A stretch of 64,000 nt of DNA from Pseudoalteromonas shioyasakiensis (lineage in GTDB: Bacteria; Pseudomonadota; Gammaproteobacteria; Enterobacterales; Alteromonadaceae): the NCBI GenBank assembly GCA_013391845.1, contig CP058414.1, positions 1,970,501-2,034,500 of the forward strand, written 5' to 3'. Shown here piece by piece: positions 9,321 to 18,776 of the stretch. Below the pieces are notes generated by a model, which saw only the letters and a list, made by a program, of their open reading frames with translations, made no database searches and had not been told where the DNA came from. Every line of letters begins with the position of its first letter. The first letter of the stretch is position 1. The position numbers and the translations under genes are program-made.

Positions 9321-9346
9321 AGCCGCGCACTTTGCGCGGCTTTTTT
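9321..9346 (+). terminator. Rho-independent terminator of the NSS transporter gene
   Basis: AGCCGCGCA-CTT-TGCGCGGCT followed by a run of six T. It is GC-rich and 17 nt after the stop codon. Confidence 0.92.
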
Positions 9347-9374
9347 ATGCCTGCTATTTGTTGTGCTTTAATAA

Positions 9375-10013
9375 TCAAAATGCTCCTGCATCAAGCACAT
9401 CACCCAAGCCAAGGGTAAACATCCAAAGTCCCCACAAACTGTGTTCAATTACACACACGAAGGTAGAGCGGCTTTGCGAATAAGTATATGAGAACAACAG
9501 TCCACCTAAAAATGCTAGAAGTATGGCCAATACATTCGCATAGACAATATGCGCCAACGCAAACACCGATGCGCTGACAATAATACGCACCGTTTTACTT
9601 GGCATAATGCGTTTATAACGATGGAAAAAATAGGTTCTAAAAATAAGTTCTTGCGGCATCACCGATAAGATAGGGTAGAGCAGTAGCAACATTAACCAAT
9701 CGTTGAATGAGTTTCGTGGTAGTGAAAACCAGTTTTCTTGATTCATGATGCCGTAAAACATCCCGGAGAATAGCGCTCCTAAAAAGAAAAAACTAAATAA
9801 ACGACGTTTTACCGCACTAAATTGTCCGAGGCTTGTTAAGCGAAAACGCTTAAAGTGGGGATCAGACAGAAGCAGCATGCCACATACAATCATTAAGATA
9901 ATAAGTGCGGGAATGAGCCAGTTAGCGAGGTAGGCACGCAAAAAGAAGCCTAAGAGCGGCAAAGAAACAAATATGAGGGTAAATTCAAACCAGCGGTATT
10001 GGTTAGCGTTCAA
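9375..10013 (-). CDS. CPBP family intramembrane metalloprotease-like protein
   Basis: 212-residue protein with about seven hydrophobic helices and the three CPBP/Abi motifs: PQELIFRTYFF near residue 119, FALAHI near 151, and EHSLWG near 189. The first motif reads QExxxR where most members have EExxxR. The HxxxN-type third motif has Gly at the last position, so activity is uncertain. The start is a TTG with GAG 6 nt upstream. Members process prenylated or membrane peptides, or act in bacteriocin immunity. The role here is unknown. Confidence 0.75.
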   Translation of the reverse strand: MNANQYRWFEFTLIFVSLPLLGFFLRAYLANWLIPALIILMIVCGMLLLSDPHFKRFRLTSLGQFSAVKRRLFSFFFLGALFSGMFYGIMNQENWFSLPRNSFNDWLMLLLLYPILSVMPQELIFRTYFFHRYKRIMPSKTVRIIVSASVFALAHIVYANVLAILLAFLGGLLFSYTYSQSRSTFVCVIEHSLWGLWMFTLGLGDVLDAGAF

Positions 10014-10070
10014 TGTCGTCTCAGCGTTTTTTTGTTTACGCTAACAAGCTAAGACGACAGTTTTATGACA

Positions 10071-10658
10071 CTAAGATTGCTTTGAATCTTTCTCTTCGTC
10101 ATCTTCTGGTAAGTATTTGAATAGGGTGATGATTGTTGCTAACACGCAGACAAAGGTAATACCCATTAAGCCAAACACTTTAAAGTTAACCCAAAAGTCG
10201 AGTGAGAAGTTATACGCAATGTAGATATTAAGCGCAGAAATACCTGCAGTAATTGCAACCCAAAACAGGTTAAGCTTGTTCCATAATGCTTCTGGTACCT
10301 TTATTTCTTGTTTACTCTCAGAGGCATTTTCTAAAATCGAGCTAAGTGCTTTTTTCACTAGGTTTTTGCCAAGTACATAGCGGCTTACTAACAAAGTGAC
10401 ACTGAAAATTGCATATACAATGGTGGCTTTCCATTTGACAAACTGTTCATCGTGAAAAACTAAAGTAAGTGTACCTAACACCACCGCGATGGCAAAAAAC
10501 AGCCAATGTCTGGTCGGCACTTTGCCATCCTTAAAATAACAATAAGCAACCTGAATTAAGGTGGTTAGCATCAGCAATGCTGTTGCCCAATAAATATCAA
10601 CTAACTTGAAAACCGCAAAGAACAAAATCAGCGGGATGTATTCAATAATCGCATGCAT
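10071..10658 (-). CDS. yciB: Inner membrane-spanning protein YciB (septation protein A)
   Basis: 195-residue protein with five or six membrane helices and the YciB/IspZ signatures: EYIPLILFFAVFKLVDIYWATA at the N-terminus, KPTLV-type segments replaced by KWKATIVYAIFSV, and NLFWVAITAGISALNIYIAYN. YciB takes part in envelope and cell-division integrity and interacts with elongasome and divisome proteins in E. coli. Its position between yciI and trpA matches the enterobacterial neighbourhood. The tail is acidic and charged. Confidence 0.9.
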   Translation of the reverse strand: MHAIIEYIPLILFFAVFKLVDIYWATALLMLTTLIQVAYCYFKDGKVPTRHWLFFAIAVVLGTLTLVFHDEQFVKWKATIVYAIFSVTLLVSRYVLGKNLVKKALSSILENASESKQEIKVPEALWNKLNLFWVAITAGISALNIYIAYNFSLDFWVNFKVFGLMGITFVCVLATIITLFKYLPEDDEEKDSKQS

Positions 10659-10768
10659 AGATTTATAAATGCTCTAATTTAAAAAGATACTGGGTTGTAT
10701 CAAGTTATTGCGCAAGATACAAGGTTGACTTAGTAGAGCTGAAAGCTTAGCCTCCCGAGCCAATCTGG

Positions 10769-10786
10769 CCTAAACCTGCGTTTAGG
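10769..10786 (+). other. Small hairpin in the HU leader
   Basis: CCTAAAC-CTGC-GTTTAGG followed by TTGTTTT lies 65 nt before the HU start codon. It may be a weak terminator or a leader stem. The rest of 10659-10850 shows only a possible TTGACT -35 box near 10723. Confidence 0.3.
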
Positions 10787-10850
10787 TTGTTTTACCTTAT
10801 CTTTTTCCGCTTAACCTCAGATGATTAAGTGGCGTATTTTGGAGCATTTT

Positions 10851-11120
10851 ATGAATAAAGCCGCGTTAGTATCACAAATGGCTGCCCACAGTGAATTAAC
10901 AAAAAAAGACACACAAGCTGCCTTAACTAGTATGTTAAATGCTATCGAAAAATCACTGTCTGAAGGCGATCAAGTGCAAATTAATGGCTTTGGTACGTTT
11001 GCATTGAGTTATTACCCAGCACGTAAAGGTCGTAATCCACAAACAGGTGAAGAAATTGAAATTGAAGGCGCTAACAAGCCTGTTTTTAAACCTGCTAAAG
11101 CATTAAAAGACGCCCTATAA
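10851..11120 (+). CDS. HU family DNA-binding protein
   Basis: Histone-like DNA-binding protein of 89 residues, the normal HU/IHF length. Visible are the N-terminal helices (MNKAALVSQMAAHSELTKKD), the conserved VQINGFGTFAL turn and the DNA-binding arm (ARKGRNPQTGEEIEI), followed by KPVFKPAKALKDAL. The start at 10851 has GGAG 6 nt upstream; an upstream in-frame ATG at 10821 would add 10 residues unlike HU. It is monocistronic. Confidence 0.92.
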   Translation: MNKAALVSQMAAHSELTKKDTQAALTSMLNAIEKSLSEGDQVQINGFGTFALSYYPARKGRNPQTGEEIEIEGANKPVFKPAKALKDAL

Positions 11121-11256
11121 GCAGGATTTGCAAATTCGTTGTAGCATTTACACACTGAAACAGAATATTTTTAGATTAAGTTAATACTTTCAATGTGTTA
11201 AATTTGGCATGTTGTCTGCTGCTATTACTTTAGGTTTACCTAAATAAGGAGATAAC

Positions 11257-11829
11257 ATGTCAAATTTAAACAGCCAACTTAATGGTAAAAAGATTGCCAT
11301 TCTAGCAACCAATGGTTTTGAGCAAAGTGAGCTATTATCACCACGCAGCGCATTGTTAGAAGCAGGTGCACTTGTAGAAGTCGTGTCTCTTGAACGTGGA
11401 GATATTACTGGCTGGGATGAAAACCAATGGGGTGAAAGAGTCACAGTGGATCGTGTGGTTAGCGAGGCTGACTCAAGTGAATATGATGCCCTATTGCTAC
11501 CTGGTGGTTTATTCAATCCAGACACACTGCGTCAAGATAGCGAAGCAAAAGCCTTTGTTGATGGTTTCTTCAGTGCAGGTAAAAATAAACCCATTGCAGC
11601 GATTTGTCATGGACCATGGCTACTAGCTGAAGTTAACAAATTACGCGACCGCAAGGTGACGTCATACCCAAGCATTAAAACCGACTTAATCAATGCTGGC
11701 GCAAATTGGGTTGATCAAGAGGTGTGTGTTGATGAAGGTATAGTCACAAGCCGAAGCCCAGCTGACTTAGAGGCTTTTAATCGAAAATTCATTGAAGAAA
11801 TTAAAGAGGGTGTGCATCGCCATCATTAA
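11257..11829 (+). CDS. DJ-1/PfpI family protein (type 1 glutamine amidotransferase-like, YhbO-like)
   Basis: 190-residue class I glutamine amidotransferase-like protein of the PfpI/YhbO group. The nucleophile elbow is AAICHGPWLL with Cys near residue 113, and the Glu near the N-terminus (GFEQSEL) pairs with it. The C-terminal VTSRSPADLEAFNRKFIEE is typical. Relatives act in stress protection or protein/nucleotide repair. AAGGAG lies 5 nt before the ATG, and a terminator shared with trpA follows. Confidence 0.88.
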   Translation: MSNLNSQLNGKKIAILATNGFEQSELLSPRSALLEAGALVEVVSLERGDITGWDENQWGERVTVDRVVSEADSSEYDALLLPGGLFNPDTLRQDSEAKAFVDGFFSAGKNKPIAAICHGPWLLAEVNKLRDRKVTSYPSIKTDLINAGANWVDQEVCVDEGIVTSRSPADLEAFNRKFIEEIKEGVHRHH

Positions 11830-11840
11830 TAGTTAGATAC

Positions 11841-11867
11841 AAAAAAGGGCCTATAAGGCCCTTTTTT
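11841..11867. terminator. Bidirectional terminator between the DJ-1 gene and trpA
   Basis: AAAAAAGGGCCT-ATA-AGGCCCTTTTTT. It has T runs on both strands and so can end both the DJ-1 transcript and the trp operon. Confidence 0.93.
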
Positions 11868-11883
11868 AAGTAAACTAAACAAC

Positions 11884-12696
11884 TTATTTTGTAGCTGCTT
11901 TCATACTGGCTACAAACTCTTTCAACCCACTTAGCATCGCTGCCTGGTCATCAAGGTTTGCTTCTATGATTTTAACTACTGCAGAACCTGAAATCGCCCC
12001 AGCGGCCCCTGATTCGAGTGCTGATTTAACATCTTCCGGTGTTGATACTCCAAAGCCTAATAAAGCTGGTGCAGCATGATAATCTTTTAGCTTTTTAACT
12101 AACGAGTCTGCTGGCATTTGTGCTTTAGTTTCTGTTCCCGTAACGCCCGCGCGTGATAACAGATAAGTGTAACCACGGCCATATGAAGCACACTCGCGTA
12201 AGGTGTCGTCATCAGCATTAGGCGTTGCAATAAAAATTGGGTCTATGCCATTTTTCATTGCTGTTTGGCGAAATAGCTTTGATTCATGTAGCGGTACGTC
12301 AGCCACTAAAATTGAATCGACACCTGCTTCTTTAGCATCTTGATAAAACTTTTCGATGCCACGCTTAAACACCAGATTTGAATACAATAATAGGCCAATT
12401 GGAATATCTGCATTGTATTCACGCACTTGTTTGATGATATCAAAGCAATCTTGGGTATTAATGTTTTCATCAAGCGCACGAATGTTGGCCGCTTGGATAA
12501 CAGGGCCATCTGCAATCGGATCAGAAAATGGAATACCTAACTCAAGGGCATCAGCGCCGCCATCAATTAAGCTTTTGATGATTTCTACACTCAGTGCTTT
12601 ATTAGGGTCGCCAATAGTCACAAACGGCACAAACGCACCTTGGTTTGTTTCATTTAATGTGGCGAACAATTGTCCGTAACGGTTAGTCTGGCTCAT
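11884..12696 (-). CDS. trpA: Tryptophan synthase alpha subunit
   Basis: 270-residue TIM-barrel enzyme that cleaves indole-3-glycerol phosphate to indole and glyceraldehyde 3-phosphate. The catalytic Glu is in [16 protein letters not shown] near residue 51, and the catalytic Asp is in [11 protein letters not shown]. The phosphate-binding loop is [12 protein letters not shown] with [10 protein letters not shown]. It is the last gene of the operon; its ATG overlaps the trpB stop by 4 nt (ATGA), so translation is coupled, as expected for two subunits of one complex. Confidence 0.97.
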   Translation of the reverse strand: MSQTNRYGQLFATLNETNQGAFVPFVTIGDPNKALSVEIIKSLIDGGADALELGIPFSDPIADGPVIQAANIRALDENINTQDCFDIIKQVREYNADIPIGLLLYSNLVFKRGIEKFYQDAKEAGVDSILVADVPLHESKLFRQTAMKNGIDPIFIATPNADDDTLRECASYGRGYTYLLSRAGVTGTETKAQMPADSLVKKLKDYHAAPALLGFGVSTPEDVKSALESGAAGAISGSAVVKIIEANLDDQAAMLSGLKEFVASMKAATK

Positions 12697-13877
12697 AGTG
12701 CGCCTCCTTCAGATAAAACACTGTGTACGTGAGCCAAATCTTTATCGCCTCGGCCGCTTAGGTTAACCACTAAAATAGTGTCTTCGGTTTGTTGCTCGGC
12801 ATATTTAAGGGCATATGCTAGGGCGTGGCTTGACTCAAGGGCTGGAATAATCCCTTCGTTTTTAGCTAATAATTGGAATGCCTCTAGAGCTTCAGTATCG
12901 CTAATACCAACGTATTGTGCACGGCCTGTTTCATGTAAATGAGCATGCTGTGGACCAACGGCTGGGTAATCAAGACCTGCTGAAACAGAGTAAGACTCTT
13001 CAATTTGACCATCATCATCTTGCATAATATAAGTATAAGTACCGTGTAAAATGCCCTTTGTGCCCTTACATAAGGTGGCACCATGTTGATGCGTATCTAA
13101 GCCTTTACCAGCAGGTTCTACACCAATCAGTTTTACGCTTGGCTCATCAATAAAGTCTGTGAACATACCAATTGCATTAGAGCCACCTCCAACACAAGCA
13201 AGCACGGCATCCGGTAATCGACCTTCTGCTTTTAACACTTGTTGTTTTGCTTCTTCTCCAATCATTTTTTGGAACTCACGTACCATGGTTGGGAATGGGT
13301 GAGGGCCTGCTGCAGTGCCCAGTAAATAGTGAGCATCTTTGTAATTAGCAGACCAATCGCGTAGTGCTTCGTTTACTGCGTCTTTTAAAGTACCAGAGCC
13401 TGCTGTGACAGGAATAACCTCTGCACCCATTAGTTTCATTCGAAATACGTTTGGTTGCTGACGTTCAACGTCTTTTGCGCCCATGTAAACACGGCACTTT
13501 AAGCCAAGTAGGGCACACGCGAGGGCAGTTGCAACACCGTGTTGGCCAGCACCTGTTTCTGCAATGACTTCTTTTTTCCCCATGCGCTTTGTAAGTAGTG
13601 CTTGACCAAGTACTTGGTTGGTTTTGTGCGCACCGCCGTGGAGTAAATCTTCACGCTTTAAATATAGTTTTACCTTTGGGTTTTTAACTAAATTACGTGT
13701 CAATGTTAGTGGCGTAGGGCGACCTGCGTATTCATTTAATAGTTTTTCAAATTCAGCCTGAAAAGCTGGATCTTTTTGTGATTTATTAAACTCTGCTTCT
13801 AGTTGCTTGAGTGCAGGCACAAGCAACTGTGGTACAAACATACCACCGAATTCACCAAAATAAGCTGGATTTTGCAT
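12693..13877 (-). CDS. trpB: Tryptophan synthase beta subunit
   Basis: 394-residue PLP enzyme that joins indole and serine to tryptophan. It has the PLP lysine in [15 protein letters not shown] near residue 86, the catalytic Glu in [13 protein letters not shown], and the phosphate-binding glycines in [12 protein letters not shown]. The start at 13877 has GAGG 5 nt upstream and gives the family start [18 protein letters not shown] longer in-frame reading to 13955 would overlap trpCF and is rejected. It starts 7 nt after trpCF. Confidence 0.97.
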   Translation of the reverse strand: MQNPAYFGEFGGMFVPQLLVPALKQLEAEFNKSQKDPAFQAEFEKLLNEYAGRPTPLTLTRNLVKNPKVKLYLKREDLLHGGAHKTNQVLGQALLTKRMGKKEVIAETGAGQHGVATALACALLGLKCRVYMGAKDVERQQPNVFRMKLMGAEVIPVTAGSGTLKDAVNEALRDWSANYKDAHYLLGTAAGPHPFPTMVREFQKMIGEEAKQQVLKAEGRLPDAVLACVGGGSNAIGMFTDFIDEPSVKLIGVEPAGKGLDTHQHGATLCKGTKGILHGTYTYIMQDDDGQIEESYSVSAGLDYPAVGPQHAHLHETGRAQYVGISDTEALEAFQLLAKNEGIIPALESSHALAYALKYAEQQTEDTILVVNLSGRGDKDLAHVHSVLSEGGAL

Positions 13878-13884
13878 TATAACC

Positions 13885-15249
13885 TCAATAATTTCTGATA
13901 TGCGAAAACGCATTTTGTAATTTTGTTTGGCACTTTTTACCCGCTGACGCTTCAACGCCAGAATTTAGGTCAAGGCCATTGGCACCGCGATAAAGCGCTG
14001 CATGAATATTCTCTGGATTTAAACCACCGGCTAACATAAAAGGCACCGTTGCCGTTTCTAGTACAGACCAATCAAATGTTTCGCCTGTGCCGCCTTTTTG
14101 GCTTTTGCTGTAAGTGTCGTACAAATGGCGGTCAACCCCTTCAAGCGGTTTTGGTAATTCGCCTTTAACGGCTTGTGCTTTCCAAATTTCACAGCCAAGC
14201 GGTAATTGCTTTCTGAGAGTTTGAATATATTCGCTATTCTCGTCACCATGTAATTGCACTGCAGCTAGCTTTAAACTTTGTGCATAATCTACTACTTGTT
14301 CAACAGGCGCATTGACAAAAACACCAACATAAGCGAGCGGGGCACTTTGTGTTACTTGCTTGGCGCAGTCGATATCGACATAACGTGGTGACTTAGGGTA
14401 AAAAATTAAACCGCCATAAACAGCACCACTCGCGTAGGCTGCCATCGCGTCTTGTGAACGGGTTAAGCCACACACTTTATTTTCACCTAAAATCACTTTA
14501 CGACACGCGGCTTCTAAGTCGCGCTCAGCCATGAGTGAGCTACCGATTAAAAAGCCGTCGCATAATGGCGCTAGGCGTTTTACATCTTTATGGGTATAAA
14601 TGCCCGACTCTGAAATGACCACTTTGTCATTTGGGATAAGCTGGCGTAATCGCTCTGTTGTCGCAAGATCAGTACTTAAATCACGAAGATCGCGGTTGTT
14701 AATGCCAATAAGGCTGGCATTAAGTGCAAGTGCGCGGCTTACTTCTTGCTCATTACTGACTTCAGTGAGTACCGACATATTCAAAGAATCAGCCACTTTA
14801 TGAAGCGCTAAATATTGTTCGTCATCAAGGACAGAGAGCATTAATAAAATAGCATCACCACCAGACAAGCGTGCTAAATAGACTTGGTACTCATCAATAA
14901 AGAAGTCTTTACAAATTAGCGGCTGCTCAACTTGGCTGCGCACATATTCAAGGTACTGATAGCTGCCTTGGAAATATTTTTCGTCAGTAAGCACACTCAT
15001 GCAGGTTGCGTACTTTTTATATACCGAAGTAATTTCGTCTAAATTAAACGGCTCGCGAATAAGCCCTTTTGACGGTGATGCTTTTTTACACTCTAAAATA
15101 AATTGTGTGCCAGTTGCTGCTAACGCTGCTTCAAAGTTTCGCTTGGTTGGTACAACATCCTCAATGAATGACTCAAGCGGGCGCTGTGCTTTTCTTTGTT
15201 CTAATTCAATGCGTTTGTCGGCAACAATTTTGTCTAACACGTTAGCCAT
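13885..15249 (-). CDS. trpCF: Bifunctional indole-3-glycerol-phosphate synthase / phosphoribosylanthranilate isomerase
   Basis: 454-residue fusion enzyme. The N-terminal IGPS domain (about residues 1-255) has the family start [17 protein letters not shown], the lysine motif [12 protein letters not shown] and VISESGI. The C-terminal PRAI domain (about 256-454) begins with [11 protein letters not shown], carries [13 protein letters not shown], and ends with [10 protein letters not shown]. It catalyses the third and fourth committed steps of the pathway, as in E. coli TrpC. The start overlaps the trpD end by 8 nt. Confidence 0.97.
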   Translation of the reverse strand: MANVLDKIVADKRIELEQRKAQRPLESFIEDVVPTKRNFEAALAATGTQFILECKKASPSKGLIREPFNLDEITSVYKKYATCMSVLTDEKYFQGSYQYLEYVRSQVEQPLICKDFFIDEYQVYLARLSGGDAILLMLSVLDDEQYLALHKVADSLNMSVLTEVSNEQEVSRALALNASLIGINNRDLRDLSTDLATTERLRQLIPNDKVVISESGIYTHKDVKRLAPLCDGFLIGSSLMAERDLEAACRKVILGENKVCGLTRSQDAMAAYASGAVYGGLIFYPKSPRYVDIDCAKQVTQSAPLAYVGVFVNAPVEQVVDYAQSLKLAAVQLHGDENSEYIQTLRKQLPLGCEIWKAQAVKGELPKPLEGVDRHLYDTYSKSQKGGTGETFDWSVLETATVPFMLAGGLNPENIHAALYRGANGLDLNSGVEASAGKKCQTKLQNAFSHIRNY

Positions 15250-16261
15250 GACTTACCTCAATAATTGCGTTCAATGTGTCCATCGCTTTGCCTGATGCTA
15301 ATAATTCACTTACTTGATCTGCGGCTGCTTTTAAATCACTTGTTTTATCAGTTAAATAAAGAAGTGCCGCAACGTTGGCTATAATAGCTGCGTTATGCGC
15401 CATTTCACCTTGACCTTGTAAAATCGCTAAGCTTGCTTTTGCGTTATATTCTGGCCCTTGGCCTGTTAGTTGTTCAAGTGAATAGTTTGCAAGACCAAAA
15501 TCGCTCGCTGTTAGCGTGTATTCGCTTAGTTCACCGTTATTTAGCTCAACCACTTTGGTTGTCCCGTGCAAGGCAATTTCGTCAGTGCCTGCACCATGAA
15601 CCACCATGGCGCGTTTAGTGCCAAGGGTTTTTAAGGTTTCTGCCATTGGTAAACACAGTGAAGCGTCATAAACACCAAGCAATTGAACCTCGGGTGCAGC
15701 AGGGTTGGCAAGTGGCCCTAAAATATTAAAAATTGTGCGGCTTTTAAGGGCTGTTCGCACGCCCATCGCATGGCGTACACCACTGTGATAATGCGGCGCA
15801 AATAAAAATGTGAAGCCAGTATTTTCTAAACAAATGGCTGCTTGCTCAGGGCTCATATCGATATTGATACCCAAGGCTTTTAGTAAATCCGCAGAGCCAG
15901 AATTACTCGATACACTACGATTACCATGTTTGACCATGTTGATGCCCGCAGCGGCGGCTACAATAGCAGCAGTGGTACTAATATTAATTGTGTTTGAGCC
16001 ATCGCCACCGGTACCACAGCTATCTGCAAGCAAGGTTTTGCTGGTTTTAAATGGCACTGCATTGGCGCGCATTGATGCTGCCGCACCGGCGATTTCATCA
16101 CTCGTTTCGCCTTTTAGTTTTAGGGCGATAAGTGCAGCGGTTAATTCAATATCATTAAGCTGACCATTCATGATGGCGTCAAACAATGCAGTTGCTTGCA
16201 GAAATGATAAATCTTGCTTTGCTAATAATTGGTTTAACTGGGTTTGGGTTGTTGCTTCCAT
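15242..16261 (-). CDS. trpD: Anthranilate phosphoribosyltransferase
   Basis: 339-residue enzyme that transfers phosphoribose from PRPP to anthranilate. The PRPP-binding signature CGTGGDGSNTINIST is near residue 83, followed by KHGNRSVSSNSGSADLLKALG and the acidic metal site GTDEIALHG. It is a separate gene here rather than fused to trpG as in E. coli. It lies 9 nt from trpG and overlaps trpCF by 8 nt, all in one operon. Confidence 0.97.
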   Translation of the reverse strand: MEATTQTQLNQLLAKQDLSFLQATALFDAIMNGQLNDIELTAALIALKLKGETSDEIAGAAASMRANAVPFKTSKTLLADSCGTGGDGSNTINISTTAAIVAAAAGINMVKHGNRSVSSNSGSADLLKALGINIDMSPEQAAICLENTGFTFLFAPHYHSGVRHAMGVRTALKSRTIFNILGPLANPAAPEVQLLGVYDASLCLPMAETLKTLGTKRAMVVHGAGTDEIALHGTTKVVELNNGELSEYTLTASDFGLANYSLEQLTGQGPEYNAKASLAILQGQGEMAHNAAIIANVAALLYLTDKTSDLKAAADQVSELLASGKAMDTLNAIIEVSHG

Positions 16262-16270
16262 GTTATTCCT

Positions 16271-16876
16271 CTACTGCACGCGTGCGGTTAAAAATTCAAT
16301 GCTTTGCTGTAATAGCAATGCGCCATTTGGCGTTAAAATTGACTCAGGATGAAACTGATAGCCAAGGGCATTATCTTGTTGGTGGTAAATTGCCATCGGA
16401 ATAGTCTCATAAGAAGCAATTACTTCAACGTCATCAGGGACTTTGGTTGCCATTAATGAATGATAACGAGCAACCGGCATTTTATCGCCCATACCTGCAA
16501 ATACTGGGTGCTCAGTCAACGCAATAATTGATGACTTGCCATGCACTGTTTCACCTGCATGACCAATAATCCCACCGTAGCTTTGTGTTAGTGCTTGCTG
16601 TCCTAAACAGATGCCCAGCATCGGGAAGCGGCCTTTACACAGTTCAATGAGTTCCATTAAACAACCCGCATCCGATGGTGCGCCAGGGCCGGGTGAAAGC
16701 ACTAATAACACGGGCATTGTCTCTTGGCACATTTTGTCAAAGATGCTTTGTGCACTGATGTTATTACGGTATACCACTAACTCGCACCCTAACATAGAAA
16801 GTTCATCGACTAAGTTATAACTAAATGAATCAAAGTTATCTAAAAAGTAGATTTTATAGGCTGATGTTGTTGTCAT
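16271..16876 (-). CDS. trpG: Anthranilate synthase component II (glutamine amidotransferase)
   Basis: 201-residue class I glutamine amidotransferase that supplies ammonia to TrpE. It has the oxyanion motif LSPGPGAP, the nucleophile Cys in MLGICLGQQAL near residue 88, and the catalytic His-Glu in GYQFHPESILTPNG. The ATG overlaps the trpE stop by 1 nt (TAATG), which couples production of the two subunits. Confidence 0.97.
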   Translation of the reverse strand: MTTTSAYKIYFLDNFDSFSYNLVDELSMLGCELVVYRNNISAQSIFDKMCQETMPVLLVLSPGPGAPSDAGCLMELIELCKGRFPMLGICLGQQALTQSYGGIIGHAGETVHGKSSIIALTEHPVFAGMGDKMPVARYHSLMATKVPDDVEVIASYETIPMAIYHQQDNALGYQFHPESILTPNGALLLQQSIEFLTARVQ

Positions 16877-18444
16877 TATTGTGCCTCGTAGGTCGATTGA
16901 ATCGCAGTGATCACGGCTTGCGCTTTAGCACGAGTTTCATTGGCTTCTGATTGTGGTTCTGAATCAAACACCACACCTGCACCTGCTTGCACGAAGGCTG
17001 TGCCGTTTTTAACAAAGGCAGAGCGAATAACAATGCAGCTATCCATGGCACCATCACCCGTTAAATAACCTACTGCACCACCATAGCTGCCACGGCGTTT
17101 TTGTTCGGTTTGACGAACTAATTCAGCGGCACGTACTTTAGGTGCGCCCACTAACGTGCCCATGTTCATACAGGCTTGGTAGGCATGGAGCGCATCTAAT
17201 TCTGGCTTTAAAGTACCAACAACACGTGAAACTAAGTGCATCACTTGTGAGTAGCGGTCTACTTTTAATAACTCTTTAGCGTGGCGTGTGAAAGGTACGC
17301 TAATACGAGCTACATCATTTCGCGCTAAATCTACTAACATCAAGTGCTCAGCACGTTCTTTTTGATCGTTGCGAAGCTCAAGCTCAATGCGGCTGTCTAG
17401 GTCTGGATTAATTTGTCCGTTAGCAAACTTGCCACGAGGGCGAGTGCCGGCAATAGGGTATACCTCAACTTGTTTACTCTCTGGACAATATTTGAGGGCT
17501 GACTCGGGCGATGCACCAAATAATACAAACTCTTCATCGCGCATGTAAAACATATATGGGCTTGGGTTTTGTTGTTTTAATTGGCTATAAGCATGAAGTG
17601 AGTCAGGACAGGCGAGAGAAAAAGTACGTGATGGAACAACTTGGAAAATATCACCATCAACAATGTTCTTTTTTAACCTGATAACATGTTCACAGTATTG
17701 CTCGTCGCTAACATCGATAGAAATAGGGTTTGAGCCTGTTTGTTTTTGCCCTTGGTAGCTTTGTGCATTGTCACATACGGTATTTAAACGTTCTAACTGT
17801 TGACCCACTTCAAAGCAGTTAGCGTGTACTTCAGGGCCGTTAAACACATTGCCGATTAGTTCTGTTGTTTTTGCCTGATGGTCGATGACAACTAACGTTT
17901 CAGCTAAGTAGAAAACATAATCTGGGCAGCTATTTTCGCCGTCAGGTACATCAGAAAGGGTTTCGAAATTAGCAACCATATCGTAGGCAAACACACCGCC
18001 TAAGAACACAGAAAACGGGTTGTCTGTGGTACTTTTAATACTGTTAATGCAGCTACGTAGCGCACTAAATGCGTTATCTGCTACTAATTTACTGGCTTCA
18101 TCAATGTCGCTTGCGATCTCGTTGTAGGTTAACGTTAACGTGTCATCTACAAGCTTTGCAGAACAGTTTTGCACATGACTTTGTAAATAAGGCAGTAATT
18201 GTTTGCCATTATTTGACTGTGCTGTGAGTGTGACCTGTTTGCCTTGGCAAACAATACGTAGCGCTGAGTCAACCAAAATTAGACTTTTTACACTGTCTTT
18301 TGAATCAATTTCAGCAGACTCTAACAGCAGTGAATTAGGCTTATCGAGTAAACTGTATAACGCAAGTGGGCTACTAATGTAGTCACGCACTTGAGTGATA
18401 CTGGTTACTTCACCCGGTGTCGTCGTTATATGACTAAAAATCAA
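16876..18444 (-). CDS. trpE: Anthranilate synthase component I
   Basis: 522-residue chorismate-using enzyme, the first step of tryptophan synthesis. The N-terminal tryptophan-feedback motif LLESAEIDSKD is present, so allosteric inhibition is expected. The catalytic C-terminal domain has VVPSRTFSL, FGASPES, YPIAGTRPRG and GAGVVFDSEP. The start codon is a TTG at 18444; GGGAG lies about 8 nt upstream and matches the family N-terminus. It is preceded by a double attenuator leader. Confidence 0.97.
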   Translation of the reverse strand: MIFSHITTTPGEVTSITQVRDYISSPLALYSLLDKPNSLLLESAEIDSKDSVKSLILVDSALRIVCQGKQVTLTAQSNNGKQLLPYLQSHVQNCSAKLVDDTLTLTYNEIASDIDEASKLVADNAFSALRSCINSIKSTTDNPFSVFLGGVFAYDMVANFETLSDVPDGENSCPDYVFYLAETLVVIDHQAKTTELIGNVFNGPEVHANCFEVGQQLERLNTVCDNAQSYQGQKQTGSNPISIDVSDEQYCEHVIRLKKNIVDGDIFQVVPSRTFSLACPDSLHAYSQLKQQNPSPYMFYMRDEEFVLFGASPESALKYCPESKQVEVYPIAGTRPRGKFANGQINPDLDSRIELELRNDQKERAEHLMLVDLARNDVARISVPFTRHAKELLKVDRYSQVMHLVSRVVGTLKPELDALHAYQACMNMGTLVGAPKVRAAELVRQTEQKRRGSYGGAVGYLTGDGAMDSCIVIRSAFVKNGTAFVQAGAGVVFDSEPQSEANETRAKAQAVITAIQSTYEAQ

Positions 18445-18485
18445 ACCTTATTCTCCCTCATTCCCAAAAACTCTTTAAAAAACAA

Positions 18486-18514
18486 AACCCCGCGAAGCGA
18501 TGCTTGGCGGGGTT
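18486..18514 (-). terminator. Attenuator terminator 2 of the trp leader
   Basis: On the minus strand, AACCCCGC and GCGGGGTT pair around an inner AAGC/GCTT stem, followed by TTTTGTTTTTT. It stands 31 nt before trpE. Its left arm (CCCGCCAAGC) can pair instead with GCTTAGCGGG at the end of leader peptide 2 (18554-18563; 9 of 10 positions), forming the antiterminator. Confidence 0.9.
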
Positions 18515-18557
18515 CGTATAAAGATGCCTATAAATTAGATAGACCCTTACCGTCCCG

Positions 18558-18608
18558 CTAAGCCAGGCGCCACCACCAATGATGTGTAAGAGTTGCTATG
18601 TAATTCAT
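18558..18608 (-). CDS. trpL: trp operon leader peptide 2 (proximal to trpE)
   Basis: 16-residue reading frame MNYIATLTHHWWWRLA, with three adjacent TGG codons at 18570-18578. AAGG lies 7 nt before the ATG. The stop codon TAG sits inside the segment that can pair with the left arm of terminator 2. A ribosome stalled at the Trp codons would free that segment and allow the antiterminator. This is the classical design, here in a second copy downstream of the first attenuator. Confidence 0.85.
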   Translation of the reverse strand: MNYIATLTHHWWWRLA

Positions 18609-18633
18609 TATAAAACCTTAAAATTTAGATATA

Positions 18634-18660
18634 AAAAAACCCGCTACATGAGCGGGTTTT
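18634..18660 (-). terminator. Attenuator terminator 1 of the trp leader
   Basis: On the minus strand, AAAACCCGCT-CATGT-AGCGGGTTTTTTT. The left arm ACCCGCT (18651-18657) can pair equally with AGCGGGT just after leader peptide 1 (18687-18693), giving mutually exclusive terminator and antiterminator forms. Confidence 0.92.
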
Positions 18661-18695
18661 GAAATCGTTAGACACGACAATTCGTCACCCGCTAG

Positions 18696-18740
18696 TTACG
18701 AGTGCCACCACCAAATTGTGATTTGAATTGTTTTGTTCAT
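18696..18740 (-). CDS. trpL: trp operon leader peptide 1 (promoter proximal)
   Basis: 14-residue reading frame MNKTIQITIWWWHS with three adjacent TGG codons at 18705-18713, then TAA. The codons after the Trp run (CACTCG) can pair, with one G-U, with CGGGTG just past the stop. This gives the protective 1:2 hairpin used when tryptophan is plentiful. The ribosome binding site is weak (AAGAAA). The arrangement matches enterobacterial trpL. Confidence 0.88.
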   Translation of the reverse strand: MNKTIQITIWWWHS

Positions 18741-18776
18741 TGTTATTTCTTATTTAACGTGTCTGAAAGTGCCTAC

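Noticed and set aside
13878..13955. 26-residue extension of trpB into trpCF
   Set aside because: The ATG at 13877 has its own ribosome binding site and gives the normal TrpB N-terminus.
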